Shown: in pieces, positions 36,558-46,212 of the stretch
Layout: each line of letters opens with the position of its first letter
Numbering within the stretch: position 1 is the first letter of the stretch
Assembly: GCF_004138485.1 (NCBI RefSeq)
Contig: NZ_RYEV01000009.1
Span: 186,001-250,000, forward strand
DNA from: Peristeroidobacter soli
Lineage (GTDB): Bacteria; Pseudomonadota; Gammaproteobacteria; Steroidobacterales; Steroidobacteraceae
Direction: 5' to 3'
Length of the DNA stretch: 64,000 nucleotides
Translations under genes and position numbers: made by a program
The notes under the pieces: model-generated
Databases searched by the model: none
What the model saw: the letters and a program-made list of their open reading frames with translations, nothing else
Told to the model about the DNA's origin: nothing

Positions 36558-36716
36558 GCCGGCGCTCGGACCAACGACCAGCGGCGCATCGACTTGCACT
36601 CGCGCCTCGAAAACGAATCGACTCTTCAGTGCCGGCGGCTCGACGGCGGCCGCATTCGGAGCACCGTGCACGGCAAGCAGGGCGGCAGCCCCTAAAATCT
36701 CTCTGCGGTTGGTCAT
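36558..36716 (-). pseudogene. 5' fragment of an exported DUF3237 gene, cut at the urease cassette
   Basis: Begins with a plausible signal (TNRREILGAAALLAVHGAP) and then RFVFEARVQVDAPLVVGPSA, matching the intact DUF3237 protein at 553-1044. After about 53 codons similarity stops and the frame runs into the antisense of the ureF end, halting at 36522. The missing C-terminal two thirds of the domain are not found elsewhere in the window. Eight bases separate it from the flavin oxidase gene upstream, so it was the last gene of that module before truncation. Confidence 0.75.
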
Positions 36717-36723
36717 GATGACA

Positions 36724-38313
36724 TCACCTCACCGCCGCGACGATGCGCCGGTGCAGTCGCTCGACGACTTCCAGCGCGGACATGATGGCGCCATCCTGCC
36801 AGCCATGACCCGACACCCCCTCGCCCGCCAGCACGAACCGCCCATCGATGGCCCGCGCATTGGCGTGATGCTTGCGAATCAGATCGGGCGTCCACTGCGC
36901 GTTGCAACCCATCGTATAGGGATTGCGATGCCAGGCGACGGCCATGCCGTTCTGGAACTCCTTGTGATATTGCGGATGAATCTGCGCTCCGTACTCGACC
37001 GCGCGTCGCACGCGCTCGGCGGGCGTCATGCCGGTGAATTCGTAGGTCGGCGGCCCCCGATGCAGTACCGCGCCATACAACAAACCCGGCCCCGGCGTGT
37101 TGAGCCCGCCGCTCGGATAGAAGATCTGGCGAATCGGCAGGTCGGTGATGCTGAAGCCACCGAAAATACCTTCGTCTTCCTCCCAGAAGCGACGCCGGAA
37201 CTGCAACCCGATCTTGGTCTCGGAGCTGTAGGAGATCGCATCGATGGCCGCCTTCATCGGCGCCCCGATACGCAGCTCGAGCTGGCCGAGGATGGACAGC
37301 GGAATCGTGCAGATACACCAGTTCGCGCTCGCCTGCAGTGACGATCCCGGCCGCGAGACGTCTTCGTAAGTCACAGTGACGCGTGACTCGTCCTGAGTCA
37401 TCGACAACACGCGCGCGTTAGTGCGAATCACACCGGGCAGCCGGCTGGCGAACGCCTTGGGAATCATGTCCATGCCGCCGACCGGCTGGAACAACGTCGT
37501 CTGGAACGACGCGAGTCCGGGATGATTCGCCCCCCGCCACATCGCCGCGTCTTCGCCCAGCTGTAGCACGTCCGCGAATTTCAACAGCTGCGAGTACGTG
37601 ATCGAGGCATCCTCGAAGCTGATCGACTCCGGACCGCGCAAGCGACTGCTACTGGCACCAGTCACATAGCGTCCGGAACCATCCAATCCTCCCCAACTCG
37701 CCAACATCGGCTTGAGCAGCGCCAGATGCTCCGGCGCCAGCGGTTGATCCAAGCCGCCTTTGGACAAGGCCGCCGTCATCATCTCAGCGAGATAGCCCTG
37801 AAAATCCGCGGCCACGTGTGCGTAGCGCTGCGGCTTGCCGCCGAGCACGTTGCGCGAGTGAACGTAGCCTGCGTAGTTCAACTGCACGAACGGCTCGAGC
37901 GCCACGCCAAATCGCTTGCAGTAGTCGAGAATGGCCTTGTGCGTATGTGAAATACGCCAGGGACCGGGATTCATATAAACGCCGGGCGCAAACTCGCAGA
38001 TCTGCTTCTCGCCGCCCAGTTCCGTGTAGACATCGCCGCCGCGCAATGTCCACGAGCGACCGCCGATACGATTGTTATATTCGAGCAACTGCACCTGGTA
38101 GCCAGCGTTGCGCAACTCATAAGCCGCGGTCAGGCCGGCAAGGCCTGCGCCCAGCACCAGCACGCTGGTCTTCTTCGGCGCGCCGTCGAGCTTCATCGGT
38201 CCGCGATAAGGCGGAGTCGTCATGCCCGCGCGCACCGCGCCGGTGGGCCCCAGCACGCTGCCCGCCCCGAGCAGCCCGGCGAGTGCCAGCAAATCCCGTC
38301 GTCGAATCGTCAC
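36724..38313 (-). CDS. Tat-exported flavin-containing amine oxidase/dehydrogenase (module 1)
   Basis: 529 residues from a GTG overlapping the upstream stop. Twin-arginine signal TIRRRDLLALAGLLGAG, FAD-binding VLVLGAGLAGLTAAYEL, YNNRIGGRSWTLRGG and C-terminal FAD motif GRFVLAGEGVSGHGWQDGAI. Members of this family oxidise C-N bonds. A cytochrome c gene in the same operon suggests it works as a dehydrogenase passing electrons to cytochrome, as nicotine oxidoreductase NicA2 does with CycN, rather than to O2. Paralogue at 50352. Substrate unknown. Confidence 0.88.
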   Translation of the reverse strand: MTIRRRDLLALAGLLGAGSVLGPTGAVRAGMTTPPYRGPMKLDGAPKKTSVLVLGAGLAGLTAAYELRNAGYQVQLLEYNNRIGGRSWTLRGGDVYTELGGEKQICEFAPGVYMNPGPWRISHTHKAILDYCKRFGVALEPFVQLNYAGYVHSRNVLGGKPQRYAHVAADFQGYLAEMMTAALSKGGLDQPLAPEHLALLKPMLASWGGLDGSGRYVTGASSSRLRGPESISFEDASITYSQLLKFADVLQLGEDAAMWRGANHPGLASFQTTLFQPVGGMDMIPKAFASRLPGVIRTNARVLSMTQDESRVTVTYEDVSRPGSSLQASANWCICTIPLSILGQLELRIGAPMKAAIDAISYSSETKIGLQFRRRFWEEDEGIFGGFSITDLPIRQIFYPSGGLNTPGPGLLYGAVLHRGPPTYEFTGMTPAERVRRAVEYGAQIHPQYHKEFQNGMAVAWHRNPYTMGCNAQWTPDLIRKHHANARAIDGRFVLAGEGVSGHGWQDGAIMSALEVVERLHRRIVAAVR

Positions 38314-39155
38314 TGGAATCCGTGCTCGCGCAAGAACGCCTGCAACAGCGGCACCACCATCTCGGGCGTTTGGAACGGCGCGTCGTGCCCGGACTCGATC
38401 ACCTGATACGTGCCTTTGGGAATGTGAGTGACCAGTTCCTTGACCGACTCCGGTGTCCGGCGGCTGTACAACGTGGTGGCGACCATCAGCACCGGACACT
38501 GCAACTTGGGAAACACGTCGGCGAACGGCGTGGAATAGATCAACCGCTCGGTGAAGTGCTTGCCGTTCTCGTCGTTCGAAGCGTCCATGGCGAGATACTT
38601 CGCCCAGCGCTGCTCGTTACCGCGCAGTTGCACCGGATAGGTGATCGCGTAGGGATCGGCAGGCGGCGCGGGTCGCGGCTCATGCACCGGTCGCGGCGGC
38701 CGGCCGACCAATTGTGCCGAGGGACTGAAGTTGACGATGCCTTTCACCCGCTGCGGAAACTGTGCGGCGAACTGCATCTGCACCGAACCGCCGAACGCCG
38801 TGCCGATCATCATCACCGGCTTGTCGATCTTCAATGCGTCGAGCAGTGCGCGCAGATCGTCGACTTCATCCTGCATCGTGATCGGCTCTTGCAACCGTTG
38901 TGACAGGCCGATGCCGCGCAAATCGTACGTCAGGATTGTGCGCCGCTCGCTCGCGAGCAGCGGCAGGATCTCGTCCCAGTATTCCAGCGGTTTGCCGGTG
39001 CTGGGCAAGAGCACCAGCACATCCGGCCCATTGCCGGTCAGCTCATAACGCAGCGAGACATCGTTGACGCGCACCCAGGCAGGCGCGGCCGACACAGTCG
39101 ACAGACTGGCGAGCAGCAGCCCGAAGATCAGAACAGGCGACCTGAAACATTTCAT
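38310..39155 (-). CDS. Exported alpha/beta-hydrolase-fold protein lacking Ser nucleophile (module 1)
   Basis: 281 residues with a signal peptide (VLIFGLLLASLSTVSAA). Fold landmarks are LVLLPSTGKPLEYWDEILP and TYDLRGIGLS. The elbow reads IGTAFGGS, so the nucleophile position (residue 120) is Ala. The usual acid motif after PVLMVA lacks Asp. The His of the triad is present (ESGHDAPF, His257). It overlaps the cytochrome gene by 4 bp and the flavin oxidase gene by 4 bp. A non-hydrolytic or binding role is likely. Confidence 0.85.
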   Translation of the reverse strand: MKCFRSPVLIFGLLLASLSTVSAAPAWVRVNDVSLRYELTGNGPDVLVLLPSTGKPLEYWDEILPLLASERRTILTYDLRGIGLSQRLQEPITMQDEVDDLRALLDALKIDKPVMMIGTAFGGSVQMQFAAQFPQRVKGIVNFSPSAQLVGRPPRPVHEPRPAPPADPYAITYPVQLRGNEQRWAKYLAMDASNDENGKHFTERLIYSTPFADVFPKLQCPVLMVATTLYSRRTPESVKELVTHIPKGTYQVIESGHDAPFQTPEMVVPLLQAFLREHGFQ

Positions 39156-39574
39156 CTTGATTGTTCTCCATCGGTTGCGGGACGCACGGCGTTGACCTCG
39201 GCGGCGCTCACGGTGTCGGTGTAGCGATTGCCGAAGTTGCCGCGCACGTAGTTGACGACGGCGGCGATCTGTTCGTCGTCCAGCACGTCGCCGAAGGCGG
39301 GCATCGCCTTCAAGCCGTTGACGACGATCACGGCCGGATACAGCGGCGACTGCAAGTTGGGATTGGACGCCAGCGCCGGATAAGCCGCGGCACCACGCGC
39401 GCCCTTCGCATCGGCCATGTGACATCCCTGGCAAATAGCGCGATACAGATCGCCGCCGTTCCTGGCGATGAACTTGCTTGGATGGGCGAGCACAGGATCG
39501 GCGGGCGCCTCCTCGGCGCCCGCGATCTGTGCGGCCAGGGCGGCGATCGCCGCCACCCACGCCGCCCGACTCAC
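39152..39574 (-). CDS. Small periplasmic cytochrome c (module 1)
   Basis: 140 residues with a signal peptide (WVAAIAALAAQIAGAEE). One haem-c site CQGCH (Cys48-His52) and an axial Met91 in GLKAMPAFGDVL, followed by the class I helix QIAAVVNYVRGNFGN. Overlaps both neighbours by 4 bp. Most likely electron acceptor for the flavin enzyme. Its homologue at 49099 is fused to a hydrolase-fold domain. Confidence 0.93.
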   Translation of the reverse strand: MSRAAWVAAIAALAAQIAGAEEAPADPVLAHPSKFIARNGGDLYRAICQGCHMADAKGARGAAAYPALASNPNLQSPLYPAVIVVNGLKAMPAFGDVLDDEQIAAVVNYVRGNFGNRYTDTVSAAEVNAVRPATDGEQSR

Positions 39575-42372
39575 GGCTTCACCCGGAAACCCACCATGAA
39601 GGTGCGCCCGATCACATCATGAAACGTGGCGTTGTACGGGTTGCCTTCGCTCGACGTCGGATCGAACGGCGGCGCCTTGTCGAACAGGTTCTGCACGTTC
39701 GCATACAACTGCACCTCGGCCGTATCGCGCCACGCCGGCAGGTCGTAACCCAGCGCGAGCGAAACATACGTCGCGCTCTTCACACTGTTGTCGTCGATGT
39801 CCTGAGCCGTGTACATCACGTTCTTCTTGCCATTGCCGACATAGCGCACGCCAAGCGTCGCCGACAACTCGTTGAGACTGTATGTGAAGTAACCGCTCCA
39901 CTTCAGTTTCGGTCCGCCGTAGGGGGTCGATGCGGTGCCCATGTCGCCGGCGCGATTGGTGCTGCTGCTGCCGTTATCCACGATGATGTCGGGCTGGTAG
40001 GTGAGGAAGTAGTTCACATCGAGACGACCGGCCAGCGCGCTCGACAGACTGTCCAGCTCGAAGCCATAGCCCAGCTCGGTGTCGAACCCCTTCACCTTCA
40101 ACCCCGCCAGGTTCAGCAGCGGAGCACGCACCACGGCGGACTGTTCCGAGAGCCGGGTGATCAGCGCACAGAAGCTCGCCGCGCCGGCATAACAGAAGTC
40201 CACCACCTGCTGCGTACTGACCGAGGAAATCACATCCTCGATGTCGATGTCGTAATAGTCCACGGCGAACTTCAAGCCCGGCACTGCCTGCGGCGTGAGC
40301 ACGATGCCCGCCGTGAACGTCTCGGCCTTCTCAGGCGTGAGCGCCGCGTTGCCGGAGGTCTCGGTGCGCGTAGTCAGATTCGCGCCGTTCTCCGGGTTGA
40401 TGACGTTGACGTTGCTGGAAGACACCGACGTGTACAGCTCGCTCAAGTTCGGAGCGCGGATGTCGCGTGAGAATGACGTGCGCAGACGAACGCTGCTGTT
40501 CAATGCATCGGTCAGGCCCACTTTCCAAGTTGTGACGCTGCCGCTGTTTCGGTAGTTCGTCTCGCGAACGGCGGCGTTCAACTCGAGCGACTCCGCGAAC
40601 GGCTTGTCTTTCAGCAGCGGCAGCGCGGTCTCTATATAACCCTCCCGCACGGTGTCCGAACCGGACAGCGGCTGAGCGTTACCGAAAATATAGCCACGGG
40701 CCAATGCAATCGGATCGTTCTGAATCAGCTCCGCATCGTCCTCGCGATATTCCACGCCCGCGGCAACCGACGCCTCACCGGCCCAGGTCGAGAAAGGTTC
40801 ACCGCTCACGTTGGCGGCCACGACCCAGCGATCGTAGATGGTCTCCGTGCGCTGCGAGCCCGAGTAGTACTCGAATGCTTCGCGGGTGACCGACCCGAGA
40901 CCGAACAAATTGACCGGCACGCAGCCGTCGGTGGGATTGGTAAGCGTGGAGCGGCAGACGACGTTGCCGTTGCCATCCAGCACTGCATCCACCGAGCGAG
41001 CGAAGTTCGCGTTGATACGATACCCCGTGCCTCGCGTCTTCACGGCCGAGCGCGCGAACTGCGCGTAACCGTCCCAGGTCCAGCCGCCAGTGCGGCCATT
41101 CACGCCCAGCGTATAGATCTGATTGCGAGTGTAGTTGTCGATCTCGGTGCTGGTGCCGTAACCGTTGCCGTAAATATCTTCGCGTGCGAAGCGATTGAGG
41201 CCGAAGCTGGTGAGCCCCAACGTGTCCATGCGCGACTGCAGCTCATCGGGAATGAAAGGATTGCCGCTGCGGATCGTGATCGGCGCGTTGTCGCCAGCCG
41301 ACGGCCCCCATGTGTTGACGTGCACGTAACCATAGTTCGCCTGACCGAACACTTCGATGTCCGGCGTGAGCTCGAAGCCGAGTCGCGCTTGGGTGACGAC
41401 GCGCTCGACCGGCACCGATAGACGGCGGGCGACGCCATCGCCGAGACCGTAGCCTTCGCCGCCGGACATCGCGCCCGAGCCGTTGGGGCTGCCGTACACG
41501 AACGGGCGCGAGCTGCCATCAGAATTGAACGTCGTGCCCGCGAGCGGGCCGGTGCTGATGATGCCGGCCGCGACCAGTACATTTCGATGCACGTGAGGCG
41601 CGGTGAGTGTCCGGGGCAGACCGTTCGTGCCATAGCCAGTGTTGCTCACCAGCCCCCACTCTTCACGCCCCCAGTCACGCGTATACATGTTGCCGACGCC
41701 TTCGTTGTCGACCCATTCCGAGCCGATCGTGAAGTGCGCGCGATCATCGGCGAAGCTCGTGCCGTAGAGCGCCGCGACGCGCTTCTCGCGATTGTCGCCG
41801 TAGTTGCTCATGCCATAGCTCACATCGGTCTCGAAGCCATCGTAACGTTTCTTCGTGACCATGTTGACCACGCCCGCGACCGCATCGGAGCCCCACTGCG
41901 CCGACGCACCGCCCGTCACGACATCGACACGGTCGATGAGAATCTGCGGCACGGTGTTGAGATCCGTCTGGCCGGTGAGCGCACTCGGCGGCAAGCGCTG
42001 ACCGTCTTGCAGGACCAGCGTGCGTTGCGAGCCGAGATTGCGCAGGTTTGCGTAACGCCGACCGGCGGCCCCGCCCAAAGTGTTGGTGGACGCATTCTGG
42101 TCGGATTGAAAGGATGGCATCCGACTCAACGCGTCGCCGATATTGGTCGCGCCGCTCTTGATCAACAGCTCACCGTCGAGCACCGTCGTCGGCGTCGGTG
42201 CGGTGAATCCTTCGCGCTGGATGCGCGAAGCGGTAACGCTCACTTCCTCCATCGGCGAGCCGGTCATGGAAACGTTGTCGGCCGCCGCCACTGGCCCCGT
42301 CACCGTCCCGCCAAAAACTGCCAGCGCACTCGCTGCGCCCCATGTGGAAACTTTGTTGGTTGTACGAATCAT
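39571..42372 (-). CDS. TonB-dependent receptor (module 1)
   Basis: 933 residues from ATG 42372, behind GGGAGGG. Signal then EEVSVTASRIQREGF (TonB-box region), plug with NLRNLGSQRTLVLQDGQRLP and DRVDVVTGGASAQWGSDAV, and a 22-strand barrel. It ends GFRVKP, not in the usual aromatic residue. Closely similar along its length to the receptor at 51941, so both probably take up related ligands. Opens the module with a 4-bp overlap into the cytochrome gene. Confidence 0.92.
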   Translation of the reverse strand: MIRTTNKVSTWGAASALAVFGGTVTGPVAAADNVSMTGSPMEEVSVTASRIQREGFTAPTPTTVLDGELLIKSGATNIGDALSRMPSFQSDQNASTNTLGGAAGRRYANLRNLGSQRTLVLQDGQRLPPSALTGQTDLNTVPQILIDRVDVVTGGASAQWGSDAVAGVVNMVTKKRYDGFETDVSYGMSNYGDNREKRVAALYGTSFADDRAHFTIGSEWVDNEGVGNMYTRDWGREEWGLVSNTGYGTNGLPRTLTAPHVHRNVLVAAGIISTGPLAGTTFNSDGSSRPFVYGSPNGSGAMSGGEGYGLGDGVARRLSVPVERVVTQARLGFELTPDIEVFGQANYGYVHVNTWGPSAGDNAPITIRSGNPFIPDELQSRMDTLGLTSFGLNRFAREDIYGNGYGTSTEIDNYTRNQIYTLGVNGRTGGWTWDGYAQFARSAVKTRGTGYRINANFARSVDAVLDGNGNVVCRSTLTNPTDGCVPVNLFGLGSVTREAFEYYSGSQRTETIYDRWVVAANVSGEPFSTWAGEASVAAGVEYREDDAELIQNDPIALARGYIFGNAQPLSGSDTVREGYIETALPLLKDKPFAESLELNAAVRETNYRNSGSVTTWKVGLTDALNSSVRLRTSFSRDIRAPNLSELYTSVSSSNVNVINPENGANLTTRTETSGNAALTPEKAETFTAGIVLTPQAVPGLKFAVDYYDIDIEDVISSVSTQQVVDFCYAGAASFCALITRLSEQSAVVRAPLLNLAGLKVKGFDTELGYGFELDSLSSALAGRLDVNYFLTYQPDIIVDNGSSSTNRAGDMGTASTPYGGPKLKWSGYFTYSLNELSATLGVRYVGNGKKNVMYTAQDIDDNSVKSATYVSLALGYDLPAWRDTAEVQLYANVQNLFDKAPPFDPTSSEGNPYNATFHDVIGRTFMVGFRVKP

Positions 42373-42647
42373 CGTCGCCGCCCTCCCGTTCCGTTCGTTG
42401 TCAGTTCTTGTATTCCTTTGGTATGCCATACGAACACCACGAATGGAATAGGCATCGGCGTCGAAGACGAAAAAATCTCGAATGCGCGGGGCGCGGAAGA
42501 AATAACGGGTCGCGGCAACCGCGGCACCGCTCACCGAGATGGAAACAAATGGAGCAGACAGGTGCGCGACACGCGCATTCATAGTGCGCGAGTCGCGAAG
42601 AATGGCGTCGCGAGCTACGACGACGGCATAGCTGAAGCGTGGACGAA
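42373..42647. promoter_or_regulatory. Promoter region with TGGTATGCCA operator (42419-42428)
   Basis: The gap between the receptor start and the RidA stop. The palindrome at 42419-42428 lies 47 bp upstream of the receptor start and matches three other promoter sites (54866, 55907, 61340). Outer TATTCC and GGAATA repeats surround it at about 42411-42450. No gene is seen in the remainder. Confidence 0.55.
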
Positions 42648-43040
42648 TCAACCCGCCGGCGGCGAGTACGCGATCACTTCGATCTCGACTTTGCAATCCG
42701 ACATCAGGTCGGCGCGCACGCAGGAGCGAGCCGGCAACTCTTCCCCGAAATACTCGGCATAGACCCGATTGAAACTCCAGAAGTCACGCACGTCGTCGAT
42801 CCACACTGTCGCCTTCACGACGTCGCGCAAGCCCAGTCCGGTCGACTCCAGGATGGCGCGCACATTCTCGATGGTGCGACGAGTCTGCTCGACGATGCCG
42901 CCTGCCACCACTTCTCCGTCCGGACCGATGCCGATCTGTCCGGAGACGAACACGAAATCGCCGGCACGCACCGCTTTCGCAAAAGGCAGGCGGGTGCCGC
43001 CGCCGCCCGTGCCGCCCAGACCGTAGCGCTGGATAGTCAT
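42648..43040 (-). CDS. RidA/YjgF-family protein
   Basis: 130 residues: PFAKAVRAGDFVFVSGQIGIG, QTRRTIENVRAILESTGLGL, VVKATVWIDDVRDFWSFNRV and a C-terminal ARSCVRADLMSDCKVEIEVIA. The Arg of RSCVRA is the conserved carboxylate-binding residue. Members deaminate enamines/imines or act in catabolic ring-opening steps. Last gene of the long minus-strand operon, 29 bp after the permease gene. Confidence 0.9.
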   Translation of the reverse strand: MTIQRYGLGGTGGGGTRLPFAKAVRAGDFVFVSGQIGIGPDGEVVAGGIVEQTRRTIENVRAILESTGLGLRDVVKATVWIDDVRDFWSFNRVYAEYFGEELPARSCVRADLMSDCKVEIEVIAYSPPAG

Positions 43041-43069
43041 GCAATCGACCTCATCGAATATTGGAACCG

Positions 43070-43879
43070 TCAGTGTTCGGCGTTGCGCGCCGAGACATGC
43101 CATGGAATGGCGCGACGTTCGATCCATTCCGTCGCCCAGAAGAACAGTAACCCGAGTACCGACAACAGCAGGATGGCGGAGAACTGACGGGTGACATCGA
43201 AAGTCGACGACGCCGACAGGATCACGTAACCCAAGCCCGCATCCGCACCGACGAACTCCGCGACCACGGCGCCGATCACCGCGAGCACCGAAGCCATCTT
43301 CACGCCGGCCAGAATGCTCGGCAGTGCCTGCGGCAGCCGGAAGCGCCAGAAAATCTGCGCCGTGGATGCGCCCATGGAACGCGCCAGATAGATCATCTGC
43401 GGCGTCGCCGAGCGCAACCCCACCACCGAGTTGATGACCACCGGGAAGAACGCAACCGTGATGATGATCGCCACTTTCGGCGTCATGCCGAAACCGAACC
43501 ACGCCAGCATCACCGGCGCGATGGCCACCTTCGGCACCACCTGCGAGCCGACGATCAGTGGATACAACGCACGATCCAGCACGCGCGAGAACGTAATCAG
43601 GATGGCCACCGGTAGCCCCACTGCGATGCTCGCGAGGAAGCCAATCAGCACTTCGGCCGCCGTCATGCCGATGTGCGGCATGAAGTAGCGCCAGTTCTCC
43701 ATCAGATCCTTGGCGATCGCCGTCGGCGCCGGCAATAGATAAGCGCCGATCTCGAACACGACACACGCCAGCTGCCAGGCCGAGACCAGCAACACCAGTG
43801 CGATCCATGCATAAGGAACTTCGAATCGCTTACGCGGCTTGGGCGTCATCGCGCCGAGATCCTGAATCGTCGTGCTCAT
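43070..43879 (-). CDS. ABC importer permease, SsuC/TauC type
   Basis: 269 residues, start at 43879 behind GGGGAG. Six predicted membrane segments and the EAA loop IYLARSMGASTAQIFWRFRLP. Partner genes are split: binding protein at 47265 and ATPase at 61389 on the other side of module 2. Such importers carry sulfonates, nitrate, pyrimidines or related small anions. Confidence 0.9.
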   Translation of the reverse strand: MSTTIQDLGAMTPKPRKRFEVPYAWIALVLLVSAWQLACVVFEIGAYLLPAPTAIAKDLMENWRYFMPHIGMTAAEVLIGFLASIAVGLPVAILITFSRVLDRALYPLIVGSQVVPKVAIAPVMLAWFGFGMTPKVAIIITVAFFPVVINSVVGLRSATPQMIYLARSMGASTAQIFWRFRLPQALPSILAGVKMASVLAVIGAVVAEFVGADAGLGYVILSASSTFDVTRQFSAILLLSVLGLLFFWATEWIERRAIPWHVSARNAEH

Positions 43880-43909
43880 GTCGTCTCCCCTGCAGGCAGC
43901 GCCCACAGC

Positions 43910-44872
43910 TCACAAATCGAGAACCAGCCTGGGTCCCAGGCTCCCCGAACAACAAATCATCATTTTTTTATTGGACGCCCGTTCGCGCTCCGACAGCACT
44001 TGATCGCGATGATCGGGCTCGCCTTCCAGCACCGCGGTCTCGCAGGTCCCGCAAACGCCGGACATGCAGGAGCGCGGCACTTCCAAGCCGCGCGCCAGCA
44101 ACGTCTCGAGAATCGTCTTGTCGTCCGGAACGAACAACGTCGTGCCCGAACGCGCCAGCATCACCTCGAATCCGCCGCGGGCCGGTGCCTGTGCAGCGCT
44201 GAAATATTCCACATGAACCTGCGATGCCGGCACCGACGCCGTCGCCGCCTCGAACGCCGCAAGCATGCCCGCAGGTCCACAACAGTAGAAATGTGCCTGC
44301 GGCCCATGCGACGCGACGATCGCCTGCAGATCGAGCATGCGCGCGCCGGGCTCCTGATCGAACACGGTGACGAGCCGCCCAGGGGCGCGGGACTCCAACT
44401 GGCGCAACGGTTCCAGAAACGCCGCTCGTTCGCGCGTGCGCGTCGCGTAGTACAACTGCCAGCGGCGCCCGAGTTGCTCGAGCCTTTGCACCATGCACCA
44501 CAGTGGCGTGATGCCAATGCCGCCTGCGATGAGCACGCTCAGCGGCGCGTCCTCGAACAGTTCGAACGAATTGCTCGGCGTGGTCACCTCAATGATGTCG
44601 CCGACCTTCAAGCCGTCAAACATGAATGCCGATCCGCCGCGGCTGGTAGCCGAGCGCTGCACGCCGATGCGATAGCGATACGACTCCAGCCCCTGATCCA
44701 GCAGCGAATAGCTACGCTCGATGCCGCCCGGCAGGAGCACATCGAGATGAGCTCCCGCCGTGTAACGCGGCAGATCGCCCCCTCCGGGCGACCGCAATTC
44801 GAAGGAACGAACGTCCTCGGCCTCGTAGGTCACCGAGTGAACGCGAACCGGCAACAGATCGGTGCGACTCAT
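43910..44872 (-). CDS. PDR/VanB-type ferredoxin reductase for the Rieske oxygenase
   Basis: 320 residues: FMN/NAD domain (RSYSLLDQGLE, IAGGIGITPLWCMVQRL) then a C-terminal plant-type [2Fe-2S] domain with CMSGVCGTCETAVLEG and a final Cys pair in MMICCSGSLGP. Transfers electrons from NAD(P)H to the oxygenase encoded 10 bp upstream. Domain order matches phthalate dioxygenase reductase and VanB. Confidence 0.93.
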   Translation of the reverse strand: MSRTDLLPVRVHSVTYEAEDVRSFELRSPGGGDLPRYTAGAHLDVLLPGGIERSYSLLDQGLESYRYRIGVQRSATSRGGSAFMFDGLKVGDIIEVTTPSNSFELFEDAPLSVLIAGGIGITPLWCMVQRLEQLGRRWQLYYATRTRERAAFLEPLRQLESRAPGRLVTVFDQEPGARMLDLQAIVASHGPQAHFYCCGPAGMLAAFEAATASVPASQVHVEYFSAAQAPARGGFEVMLARSGTTLFVPDDKTILETLLARGLEVPRSCMSGVCGTCETAVLEGEPDHRDQVLSERERASNKKMMICCSGSLGPRLVLDL

Positions 44873-44882
44873 CCCTCGCGCA

Positions 44883-46193
44883 TCAACCTGTGGTCACCGG
44901 CGCACGCACGGCGCGCTTCATCGCTTCTTCATAGCCTTCCAGCCAATCGGTGTTCTCCGGCACCACCATGTCGCCGCCGCGCGCAGTTCGACTGATGGCC
45001 GGGTTGTCCAACACTTCGGGCAACTTGCCAGTGCTGGCAAACTCGCGCGCGGCCGCTAGCATCGCCCGACGAGTCATCATCACCATGCGGTCGCTGGAGG
45101 CCAGGTGTTCGAGGGAACGATCGACGATCGGCCCCATGCTTTCGATCATCGCCTGGTCCTGCAACGGGATGCCGCTCACGCCGATGAAGGTGGACTTCAA
45201 TGTTTCTTCGGTGCGGCCGTAGTCGTTGCCCCGATTCTGGGTCGGCCGCCAGCGGCCCATCCAGTCGTTGGTGCGCGGCAGGTACTCCAGCGGACGCGCC
45301 AGCGTCGGCACCACGGTGCCGTCCTTGTAGCGCATCGCCGTGTCCTTGCCTTCGCCACGGAACAGATCGATGTTGAAGATCATCGTGTTCTCGTCGTCGA
45401 TGGGCACCCAGGCATTGACCGACACGTTGTGTTCGATCATGTCGCTCGGGTACGTGACCCAGAACGGAAAAATGAAACAGGCGAAGCGATGATGCTCTTC
45501 GCCCGGCCCGGCCGGCCGCTGCGCCGAATACATCGTGCCGAAGGGCATGTCGGCGACATTGATCTTGGGCGCCTTGTTGATGACGGTGTAGCGCTGCGGA
45601 TCCTTCTCCTCGATCGCTTCTCCATCGATCAGACCGGCGTGCAGGAAGCCCAGGTGCGACGTATCGATATCGCCTTCGAGTGCCTGCAGCCAGTTGCAAT
45701 CGCGTTGCGTGAGCGCGATACCGTCGCCATGCATGGGACCGAACGTCGCTTCGATATCCGGCAGCGGCGGCGGCACCGGACGCTTGCCCATATAGACGAA
45801 TACCATTCCGCCCCGCTCGGCCGTCTTGTACGCCATGGCTTTGGTGCCGGCGGGGAAACGGTTCTTGTCCGGCAGATTCGGCTGGTCGAGACAGTTGCCT
45901 TCGACGTCGAACTTCCAGCCGTGATAGCCGCAGCGAATGCCGCCCTGCTCGTTGCGCCCTAACGCGAGCGAGGCGCAGCGATGCGGACAGCGATGATCGA
46001 AAATGCCGACGCGGCCCGCGGTATCGCGAAAGGCCACCAGCTTCTCGCCGAGCAGCATCAGCCGCATCGGCATGCCGTCGGGCGCCAGCTCGTTCGACTT
46101 GCAGGCGGGAATCCAGAACTCCCGCATGAAATTCCCCATCACGGTGCCACGGCCCACTCGCGTGAGCGCTTCGTTGTCAGCTGTTGTAAGCAT
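44883..46193 (-). CDS. Rieske non-haem iron oxygenase, phthalate 4,5-dioxygenase-like
   Basis: 436 residues. Rieske ligands Cys69-x-His71 (CPHRCASL) and Cys88/His91 (CGYHGW); mononuclear iron site in LEGDIDTSHLGFLHAG. N-terminal TTADNEALTRVGRGTVMG is typical of the phthalate-dioxygenase/O- and N-demethylase group. Could hydroxylate an aromatic ring or remove an N- or O-alkyl group. With nitrilase, RidA and hydantoinase neighbours, an N-heterocyclic substrate is plausible. Confidence 0.92.
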   Translation of the reverse strand: MLTTADNEALTRVGRGTVMGNFMREFWIPACKSNELAPDGMPMRLMLLGEKLVAFRDTAGRVGIFDHRCPHRCASLALGRNEQGGIRCGYHGWKFDVEGNCLDQPNLPDKNRFPAGTKAMAYKTAERGGMVFVYMGKRPVPPPLPDIEATFGPMHGDGIALTQRDCNWLQALEGDIDTSHLGFLHAGLIDGEAIEEKDPQRYTVINKAPKINVADMPFGTMYSAQRPAGPGEEHHRFACFIFPFWVTYPSDMIEHNVSVNAWVPIDDENTMIFNIDLFRGEGKDTAMRYKDGTVVPTLARPLEYLPRTNDWMGRWRPTQNRGNDYGRTEETLKSTFIGVSGIPLQDQAMIESMGPIVDRSLEHLASSDRMVMMTRRAMLAAAREFASTGKLPEVLDNPAISRTARGGDMVVPENTDWLEGYEEAMKRAVRAPVTTG

Positions 46194-46212
46194 GATCGAT
46201 CTCCAAGACGAA

